From an uncultured Planktomarina sp. (lineage in GTDB: Bacteria; Pseudomonadota; Alphaproteobacteria; Rhodobacterales; Rhodobacteraceae), in NCBI GenBank assembly GCA_905182535.1, contig CAJJBZ010000001.1:1-64000 (forward strand): a DNA stretch of 64,000 nucleotides, in the 5' to 3' direction. The notes beneath the pieces are model-generated. The model was not told the DNA's origin, made no database searches, and saw nothing but the letters and a program-made list of their open reading frames with translations. The translations under genes and the position numbers were made by a program. Below are positions 57,786-64,000 of this stretch, piece by piece (the first letter of the stretch is position 1; every line of letters starts with the position of its first letter).

Positions 57786-58652
57786 TGAATATCAATAGAC
57801 TTCATAACCTAAAATCGCTTTGCCTAACGGTGAGCCACCGCATAACACTGTTTCTTGCGATGTCTGTTATCTGTGTTCCGGGCCTGTGGATTGTGTTGAA
57901 TTCGTTTCGCCCAACGGTAGATATTATGGCTAAGCCGCCGGTTTGGGTGCCGCGCGGGCTCAACCTAGATAACTATCGCGCCATGTTTGGTGGTGCGGGT
58001 GAAGGTGGCGTTCCTGTTCTCCAGTATTTCTTTTAATTCTTTAATTATTTCAGGCACGAGCACTATAATTGCCTTACTTGTTGGCATGGCAGGTGGATAC
58101 GCTTTTGCCCGTTTTCGGTTTAAAGGCAAAAATGCTATTTTTATTGGGCTTCTACTAACGCGGGCAGTCCCAGGGGTGGCTCTGTCGTTGCCTCTATTTA
58201 TTGTTATGGCTAAAACTGGAATTATTGATACACACTTTGGGCTAATTTTAGTTTATGTGGCCATGAACGTACCCTTTACGATATGGCTGATTGATGGCTT
58301 CTTTCGCCAAATACCACCAGATCTGGCAGAGGCGGCGGAAATCGACGGTTGCACGCGCTGGCAAGCATTTTGGAAGGTCGAATTCCCAGTTGCGAAAGCG
58401 GGTGTTGCTTCGGCTGGAATTTTTGCCTTCTTAACCTCGTGGAACGAATATGCGCTGGCGAGCCAATTAACCCGGTCAACATTTTCTAAAACGATGCCTG
58501 TTGGTTTGCGTGACTTCACTTCTGAGTTCACAATTAATTGGGGTGGGATGTGTGCCCTAGCGGTCCTGCTGATAATCCCAGCTCTTATTCTTACATTTAT
58601 TGTTCAAAAGCACTTGATATCCGGACTTACATTCGGCGGCGTGAAAGGCTGA
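57785..58652 (+). CDS. Sugar ABC transporter permease 2 (MalG type), split by one frameshift
   Basis: This is the second membrane subunit, about 288 residues. The first part (CVPGLWIVLNSFRPTVDIMAKPP) runs to GGVPVLQYFF. The T4 run at 58031-58034 carries one base too many; the frame then continues NSLIISGTSTIIALLVGMAGGYAFARFRF. The EAA motif is DLAEAAEIDGCTRWQAFWKV, and the C-terminus ends LISGLTFGGVKG as is usual for MalG-type permeases. It overlaps permease 1 by one base and is three bases before the ATPase gene. Confidence 0.87.
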
Positions 58653-58655
58653 TCC

Positions 58656-59744
58656 ATGGCACAAGTAACGTTAAAAAATGTTGTTAAAAATTATGGTAAG
58701 CTTGAAGTTGTCCATTCCATTAATTTACACGTTGCACACAATGAATTCGTTGTTCTTGTTGGGCCGTCTGGCTGCGGTAAGTCCACTACATTGCGTATGA
58801 TTGCTGGCCTTGAAAGCATTTCAGGTGGTGATATCATAATTGGTGACAATGTGGTTAATAATCTGCCTCCGCGCGACCGTAATATATCCATGGTGTTTCA
58901 AAATTATGCGCTCTATCCGCATATGACTGTAAGGGAAAATTTAGGATTTTCACTAAAGATTGCAAAAAGAGATCAAACTGAAATTGACAAATCAGTTGAC
59001 GAGGCTTCAAAAATTTTAAGTCTTGAAGACTATATGGATCGAAAGCCTGGCGCACTTTCAGGCGGTCAACGTCAGCGAGTAGCTATGGGAAGAGCCATTG
59101 TGCGTCATCCTGATGTCTTTTTGTTTGACGAACCATTATCGAACCTAGATGCTAAACTCCGCGCCCAGATGCGTGTCGAAATTAAAAAACTTCATCAAAA
59201 AATCCAAACAACCATCATCTATGTTACACATGATCAGGTCGAAGCGATGACGTTAGCCGACCGTATCGTAATTATGCGCGATGGTAATATTGAACAACAA
59301 GGCTCGCCAACTCAGGTTTTTGAGAACCCAATAAACACATTTGTAGCTACTTTCATTGGCTCCCCCCCAATGAACCTTTTACCGGGCAGGGTAGGTAAAA
59401 ATATGCTGGAATTTTCTGGGGGTTTAATCCTGCCAATACCTAAAGACTTTAAAGATATTGTGAAGCCTGGTCAGGATATCATACTGGGTTTCCGTGCGGA
59501 TCATATTATGCCGGTTGGACATGATCTTACAATTGATGGAGATTCTGCCATGATTGAGATGTCGGTTGGTGTATCTGAGCCGCTGGGGACAGAAACCTTG
59601 CTTTATACGCAACTTGCTGGCCAGGAAATTCTAGCAAAAATGTTGAAGCCAAGAATAGTTAAGGATGGCGAAACCCTCACATTTAATCTTGATTTGGGGC
59701 AATGTAATTTATTTGATGCCACCACACAACGAAACTTGAGGTAA
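58656..59744 (+). CDS. Sugar ABC transporter ATP-binding protein (UgpC/MalK type)
   Basis: This 362-residue ATPase powers uptake. Walker A GPSGCGKSTT is near residue 37, the Q-loop MVFQNYALYPHMTV near 84, the signature LSGGQRQRVAMGRA near 135, Walker B DVFLFDEPLSNLDAKL near 154 and the H-loop YVTHDQVEAMT near 188. A C-terminal TOBE/regulatory domain follows (about 240-360). It lies three bases after permease 2 and two bases before the dehydratase. Confidence 0.93.
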   Translation: MAQVTLKNVVKNYGKLEVVHSINLHVAHNEFVVLVGPSGCGKSTTLRMIAGLESISGGDIIIGDNVVNNLPPRDRNISMVFQNYALYPHMTVRENLGFSLKIAKRDQTEIDKSVDEASKILSLEDYMDRKPGALSGGQRQRVAMGRAIVRHPDVFLFDEPLSNLDAKLRAQMRVEIKKLHQKIQTTIIYVTHDQVEAMTLADRIVIMRDGNIEQQGSPTQVFENPINTFVATFIGSPPMNLLPGRVGKNMLEFSGGLILPIPKDFKDIVKPGQDIILGFRADHIMPVGHDLTIDGDSAMIEMSVGVSEPLGTETLLYTQLAGQEILAKMLKPRIVKDGETLTFNLDLGQCNLFDATTQRNLR

Positions 59745-59746
59745 GA

Positions 59747-60859
59747 ATGGCAAAGATAGTAAAAGTTGAGATTTATATGGTAGACTTGCAACCCAGCGTG
59801 TTGCGAACTGATGCTATCCAATCCTTTGAAAGCCAGCAAACACCTTTTGTAACAATAACCGATAGTGAGGGCCAAAAAGGTACTGGATATAGCTATACAA
59901 TTGGCAAAGGTGGAACTGCTGTTATGGCTTTGCTGCGCGATGATTTGATACCTCAGCTTATCGGGCGTGAAGCTGAAGAAATTGGAGGTATTTGGCGAGA
60001 CTTAATGTTCTCAATTCATGCTCTAGTGGTTGGGCCTATATCTTCTCTAGCGTTGGCTGCCATTGATATTGCGCTTTGGGATCTGCGCTGCATACGTGCT
60101 CATCAGCCACTGTATCGCATGTTAGGCGGTGTGAAAAAATCTATACCAATGTACACTACTGAGGGTGGATGGTTGCATATTAAGACTGCCGATCTTGTTG
60201 CTGATGCTTTGGATGCGCAAGCTAAGGGGTATTCGGGTTCTAAAATTAAAATTGGCCTTCCCACAATTGCACAAGATCGTGCTCGACTTAAAGCAGTCCG
60301 TGAAGCGGTTGGCGTGGACTATGAGATCATGGTTGATGCCAACCAATCCTTTAATTTAGCTGAAGCTAAACGACGAGCAACAATTCTTGAAGAATTCAAT
60401 ATTGCTTGGTTTGAAGAACCAATGCCGGCAGATGATATTTTTCAACACACTTTGCTGGCTTCTGGAACTTCCGTACCAATTGCTGTTGGTGAAAGTATGT
60501 ACAGCCTTAGCCAATTCAAAGATTATCTCACAGTGGGTGGCGCATCCATCGTCCAGGTGGACGTGGCACGCATAGGTGGAATTACGCCATGGATGAAGGT
60601 AGCACATTTGGCAGAGGCATTTAATGTTTCTGTTTGTCCACATTTTCTAATGGAACTACATGTAAGCCTCGTTTGTGCAATTCCTAACGCTCCGTGGCTT
60701 GAATATATCCCGCAGATCGACGCCCTAACAAAAACGGGCATGCAAATTCAAAATGGGCGTGCTTTCCCCAGTGAAAGGCCAGGTATTGGAATCGATTGGG
60801 ATGTTGCTGCGATCAATTCCTCAAAAATTGATGTTCATTCTTCGGAGGTTGTGGCGTGA
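59747..60859 (+). CDS. Enolase-superfamily acid-sugar dehydratase (mandelate racemase subgroup)
   Basis: This 370-residue Mg-dependent enzyme dehydrates an aldonic acid to the 2-keto-3-deoxy acid. Its KxK motif SKIKIG near 165 and the metal acids MVDANQSF, WFEEPMP and AVGESMYS are complete. The His of CPHFLMELH near 297 is the partner general base of the mandelate racemase group. It is shorter than the best-known L-fuconate dehydratases (about 440 residues), so it is a functional analogue by inference. GAGG precedes ATG. It overlaps the mutarotase start (GTGA). Confidence 0.85.
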   Translation: MAKIVKVEIYMVDLQPSVLRTDAIQSFESQQTPFVTITDSEGQKGTGYSYTIGKGGTAVMALLRDDLIPQLIGREAEEIGGIWRDLMFSIHALVVGPISSLALAAIDIALWDLRCIRAHQPLYRMLGGVKKSIPMYTTEGGWLHIKTADLVADALDAQAKGYSGSKIKIGLPTIAQDRARLKAVREAVGVDYEIMVDANQSFNLAEAKRRATILEEFNIAWFEEPMPADDIFQHTLLASGTSVPIAVGESMYSLSQFKDYLTVGGASIVQVDVARIGGITPWMKVAHLAEAFNVSVCPHFLMELHVSLVCAIPNAPWLEYIPQIDALTKTGMQIQNGRAFPSERPGIGIDWDVAAINSSKIDVHSSEVVA

Positions 60860-61185
60860 AGCGATATGGCAGTGTGATTGGGCTTAAAGTCGAAAAAATT
60901 GACGAATACAAACGTCTACACGCAGAGGTCTGGCCCGCCGTTCTTGCAAAAATTTCTGAGTGTAATATTCAAAATTACTCAATTTATTTACGTGAACCTG
61001 AAAACCTTTTGTTCAGTTACTTTGAATATATGGGTAATGATTTTGATGCTGATATGGCGAAGATGGCTGCTGACCCTGAAACACAACGATGGTGGGGTGT
61101 CTGTATTCCGTGTCAAACACCACTTGATCAGCGTACTGAGGGTGAACATTGGGCAATAATGGAGGAAGTCTTCCATTATGATTGA
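60856..61185 (+). CDS. L-rhamnose/L-fucose mutarotase (RhaM/DUF718 family)
   Basis: This 109-residue protein interconverts the anomers of a 6-deoxyhexose. Family features: IDEYKRLHAEVWPAVLAKI with the catalytic His, NYSIYLREPENLLFSYFEY, WWGVCIPCQTPL and the C-terminal EEVFHYD. It starts with GTG, supported by GGAGG seven bases upstream, and overlaps the dehydratase stop by four bases. It overlaps the next gene by eight bases. It is the strongest clue that the operon's sugar is a 6-deoxyhexose. Confidence 0.87.
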   Translation: MKRYGSVIGLKVEKIDEYKRLHAEVWPAVLAKISECNIQNYSIYLREPENLLFSYFEYMGNDFDADMAKMAADPETQRWWGVCIPCQTPLDQRTEGEHWAIMEEVFHYD

Positions 61186-62283
61186 ACTTAACCAAAGCTG
61201 GCCTCGCCCCTCAAAGCCTATGCCGATTGTTATTTTTGGGGCAGGCTCGATTGTAACAGATGCACATATTCCTGCCTATGCGGCTGCCGGATTTGAAATT
61301 TTAGGTATATTCGATCCTGATCTTAGAAAATCACAAAATTTGGCGGATCAATATGGGTTTATTGCATTTCAAACTGCAAAACAGGCCGCAAGTCAATCCA
61401 GCGTCGTTTTTGATATTGCGACACCACCAGATGCTCATGCTAAAATTCTGGGTATATTACCATTTGGGTCCGCTGTTTTGATGCAGAAACCAATGGGTTC
61501 TAATTTGGAAGATGCGACAGAAATTTTAAAAATATGTAGGGCGCGCAAACTGAAGGCTGCAGTCAATTTTCAACTCCGTTTTGCCCCTATGATGTTGGCA
61601 CTGAAAGATGCGGTTGATCAGGGGTTGCTCGGTGATTTAGTCGATTTTGATGCTTGGCTTGCGCTTGATACCCCATGGGGTCTATGGGCGTTTTTGAAAG
61701 ATCTTCCGAGGGTCGAGATTCTGCTGCATTCGATTCATTACATGGACTTTATTCGCTCACTGTTTGGCGAACCTTTAGGTGTTCACGCCAAAACCCTTGG
61801 CCATCCAAACGACTCTACCTCTAATACCCGAACCACAGCAATTCTTGATTATGGCGATGTGGTGCGCTGCGCACTTTCTATCAATCACAACCACTCATTT
61901 GGGCGCAAATATCAGGCCTGTGAGTTCCGCATCGGTGGCACCAAAGGCGCTGCTTACGTGCAGCTTGGTGTTAACCTTGATTATCCAAGGGGTGAAGCTG
62001 ACATCTTAGAGATCAACACTGGGGATGGTTGGCAAGCAATCCCTCTGCAAGGCTCTTGGTTTACTGAAAGCTTCGGCCACCGTATGGCCCAATTGCAGCG
62101 CTTTTTTCCAGTGGTGAGGAGGCCACCCTTATTTCCTCGGTTGAAGACGCTTGGTACACAATGGCCTTGGTTGAGGCTGCATATGAGAGCAGCGGTCTGC
62201 CTGCGACGCCGCTGAGCAACAAACCCTATGAAGCGCAAATGAAAATCTCATTTTATAATAATGTCAGACAATATTCGCCCTGA
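61178..62283 (+). CDS. Gfo/Idh/MocA-family dehydrogenase, split by one frameshift
   Basis: This oxidoreductase of about 368 residues may oxidise the free sugar to its lactone. The Rossmann motif is VIFGAGSIVTDAHIPAY near 20, with the catalytic Lys in MQKPMG near 105. VNFQLRFAPMM and LLHSIHYMDFIRSLFGEP follow. The T6 run at 62102-62107 lacks one base; the conserved end then reads SSGEEATLISSVEDAWYTMALVEAAYE and terminates at 62283. Without repair a short basic tail ends at 62215. GGAGGAAG lies nine bases before ATG. Confidence 0.8.
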
Positions 62284-62403
62284 AGGCTATGCCCCATGGG
62301 CAAGGGAGCGTTCCGTAAAGTTCACCTATCTTAAACGTATATAAGTTGATGGAATTTCAAACAGCAGGCCGCCTGCTTAGCGAGTAAATTAAAGGAAAAT
62401 TAG

Positions 62404-63132
62404 ATGAAAAGATTAGCTGGTAAAACGGTTCTGGCTACTGCCTCTGGTGCGGGAATTGGGCTTTCCACAGCTTTACGGATGCGAGATGAGGGCGCACGTG
62501 TCATTGCAACTGATATAAATACTGATCAAATTCTTGGTATAGACGGGCTAGATGTGCGCCAACTGGATGTCACCGATAGTGCTGCCATTAGTGCAGTAAT
62601 TGGAGATATTGGCCCAATTGATATTTTATTTAATTGTGCGGGCTTTGTACATTCTGGCAGTATACTGGAAGCTTCCGAAGCTGAATTAGATTTTGCTTTC
62701 AATCTGAACGTTAAAGGAATGTTCCACACCATCCGTGCCGTTTTGCCGGGAATGCTGGCCGTAGGCAGTGGCTCAATCGTTAATATGGCATCTGTGGCGA
62801 GTTCTATCAAAGGAGTGCCCAACCGGTTTGCGTATACTGCTACTAAAGCTGCGGTTATCGGCTTAACAAAATCAGTTGCGGCTGATTACGTTACCCACGG
62901 TATTCGATGTAATGCAATTTGCCCAGGTACCGTCGATAGTCCTTCACTGCATGCACGGCTTAAAGCTACAGGTGATTTTGAAAAGGCTATGAAAGAATTT
63001 GTTGACCGGCAGCCTATGGGTCGTGTCGGCGCACCTGAGGAAATTGCAGCTTTGGCTGTGTATCTTGCCAGTGATGAAGCTAAATTCACGACTGGTACAA
63101 CGCATGTAATAGATGGCGGTTGGGTCAACTAA
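62404..63132 (+). CDS. 2-keto-3-deoxy-L-fuconate-type dehydrogenase (SDR, DHRS6-like)
   Basis: This 242-residue SDR oxidises the 4-hydroxyl of a 2-keto-3-deoxy acid. Beyond SDR basics (SGAGIG, YTATK) it has ATDIN, VLFN-like DILFNCAGFVHSGSILE, VNMASVASSIKGVPNRFAY, GIRCNAICPGTVDSPSL and VIDGGWVN. These match the DHRS6/BDH2 and bacterial KDF-dehydrogenase branch closely, as I recall the sequences. AAGGAAAATTAG precedes ATG. It is followed at once by the FAH gene, the next step of the pathway. Confidence 0.87.
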   Translation: MKRLAGKTVLATASGAGIGLSTALRMRDEGARVIATDINTDQILGIDGLDVRQLDVTDSAAISAVIGDIGPIDILFNCAGFVHSGSILEASEAELDFAFNLNVKGMFHTIRAVLPGMLAVGSGSIVNMASVASSIKGVPNRFAYTATKAAVIGLTKSVAADYVTHGIRCNAICPGTVDSPSLHARLKATGDFEKAMKEFVDRQPMGRVGAPEEIAALAVYLASDEAKFTTGTTHVIDGGWVN

Positions 63133-63143
63133 GGGAAAATATT

Positions 63144-63989
63144 ATGAAACTTTTGAGATATGGTGCACTTGGTGTTGAAAAGCCCGGAATGATTGATGCT
63201 AATGGATCTATCCGTGATTTGTCGGCACACGTTGATGATTTTGTGGGTCTTACACTTTCAGATAATACTCTTTCGACATTACGTAATCTTGATCCTACTT
63301 GTTTACCAGTAATTGAGGCCTCGACACGGATTGGAGCTTGTGTTGGAAATGTTGGGAAATTCGTCTGTATAGGCCTGAATTATGCTGATCACGCTGCCGA
63401 GAGTGGAATGTCCTTGCCGGAAGAGCCTGTGATTTTTTTCAAGGCAACCTCCTCTATTATGGGGCCAAATGACAATGTAGAAATTCCACGCAACTCGGTT
63501 AAAACGGATTGGGAGGTTGAACTAGGTGTAGTGATTGGAAAAGAGGCTAAGTACGTCACCGAAGCTGATGCTTTGAGCCATGTGGCGGGCTATTGTGTCA
63601 TCAACGATTTGAGTGAACGCGATTTTCAACTACACCGGTCAGGTCAGTGGGTTAAAGGGAAGTCTGCAGACACCTTTGGACCAATTGGCCCCTGGCTAGT
63701 TACCCGAGACGAGGTGCCTGATCCACAAAATCTGGCAATGTATTTAGAAGTAAACGGGCATCGCTACCAAGATGGTTCCACTAAAACGATGCATTTTAAT
63801 GTAGCTACTATTATTGCGCATCTTTCGCAATTCATGTCGCTTCAGCCGGGAGACGTTATTTCGACTGGAACTCCGCCCGGTGTTGGTATGGGGCAGAAGC
63901 CGGAAACCTATCTTAAGCCTGGAGATACTATAGTTCTTGAAATTGAAGGCCTTGGCCGTCAGCGTCAATTAGTTGGAGAGAGCAAATGA
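63144..63989 (+). CDS. Fumarylacetoacetate-hydrolase-family 2,4-diketo-3-deoxy-L-fuconate-type hydrolase
   Basis: This FAH-fold hydrolase of about 281 residues cleaves the diketo acid to pyruvate and lactate. Metal motifs are CIGLNYADHAAESG, WEVELGVVIGKEAKYV and NDLSERDFQLHRSGQWVKGK. The catalytic region includes SADTFGPIGPWLVT and ISTGTPPGVGMGQKP. AAGGGA is eight bases before ATG 63144; an in-frame upstream start at 63120 would overlap the SDR gene. The C-terminus is typical. Combined with SDR, dehydratase and mutarotase this completes the pathway. Confidence 0.88.
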   Translation: MKLLRYGALGVEKPGMIDANGSIRDLSAHVDDFVGLTLSDNTLSTLRNLDPTCLPVIEASTRIGACVGNVGKFVCIGLNYADHAAESGMSLPEEPVIFFKATSSIMGPNDNVEIPRNSVKTDWEVELGVVIGKEAKYVTEADALSHVAGYCVINDLSERDFQLHRSGQWVKGKSADTFGPIGPWLVTRDEVPDPQNLAMYLEVNGHRYQDGSTKTMHFNVATIIAHLSQFMSLQPGDVISTGTPPGVGMGQKPETYLKPGDTIVLEIEGLGRQRQLVGESK

Positions 63990-64000
63990 CTCGGATTACT
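63986..64000 (+). CDS. Start of a further operon gene, cut by the window edge
   Basis: ATG at 63986 overlaps the FAH stop by four bases (ATGA) and reads MTRIT before the window ends. Coupling indicates a further gene of the same operon. Nothing can be said about its product. Confidence 0.5.

Noticed and set aside
876-62283. Programmed ribosomal frameshifting as a general mechanism
   Set aside because: The shift sites share no slippery motif, occur in unrelated housekeeping genes and include both extra and missing bases. Error is simpler.

Overview
The window looks like chromosome of a moderately AT-rich marine alphaproteobacterium, most likely of the Rhodobacterales/Roseobacter group. This is inferred from family content: an NDH-2-like/SelD fusion next to mnmH, two FAD-GcvT dimethylglycine/sarcosine dehydrogenase-like proteins, carbohydrate ABC transport, a DUF1127 protein and many small-molecule dehydrogenases. 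No rRNA, tRNA, CRISPR array, phage or insertion sequence was recognised.

Layout. 1-9.3 kb: a D-apiose catabolic locus. It holds a GntR/FCD regulator, apnO, an oiaK-type DUF1537 kinase, a catalytic RuBisCO-like protein, two sugar-type SDRs, apsD and apnL. 9.6-15 kb: an SDR with a thiosulfate/3-mercaptopyruvate sulfurtransferase, a VOC protein, another SDR, a GntR/FCD regulator and an aldo/keto reductase. 15.4-22.6 kb: peptidase T, a methyltransferase, an LLM-class flavin oxidoreductase, a DinB-like protein, two EamA exporters and one protein of unknown function. 22.7-26.3 kb: a giant coiled-coil protein carrying eight seemingly identical 348-bp tandem repeats. 26.7-44.5 kb: housekeeping and accessory genes (trmL, htpG, MFS transporters, mnmH, NDH-SelD fusion, glpD with a glpR-like regulator) and a decayed amidase. 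45-50.6 kb: a MobA-like nucleotidyltransferase and two divergent FAD-GcvT demethylases. 51-53.6 kb: three small orphan genes, a DUF3833 lipoprotein and a Sel1-repeat protein. 53.7-64 kb: an L-fucose-type oxidative 6-deoxyhexose operon with IclR regulator, COG3618 lactonase, sugar ABC transporter, enolase-superfamily dehydratase, RhaM-type mutarotase, Gfo/Idh dehydrogenase, DHRS6-like SDR and FAH-family hydrolase.

How the genes work together. The left locus would oxidise D-apiose through apionolactone, apionate and 3-oxo-isoapionate, phosphorylate it, and cleave it with a RuBisCO-like protein. The right locus would import a 6-deoxyhexose and convert it by mutarotation, oxidation, lactone hydrolysis, dehydration, a second oxidation and hydrolysis to pyruvate and lactate. 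Both sugars occur together in pectins such as rhamnogalacturonan II, and apiose in seagrass apiogalacturonan, so plant or seagrass wall use is a reasonable inference.

A caution applies to the whole window. At least sixteen genes are split by single-base shifts, often in short homopolymers, with conserved protein on both sides. Most are repaired by removing one base. This points to residual insertion errors in the assembly more than to mass gene decay. The amidase at 27.8 kb, and perhaps the end of the oxidoreductase at 41.7 kb, look like true decay. Split genes are given here as one entry each.
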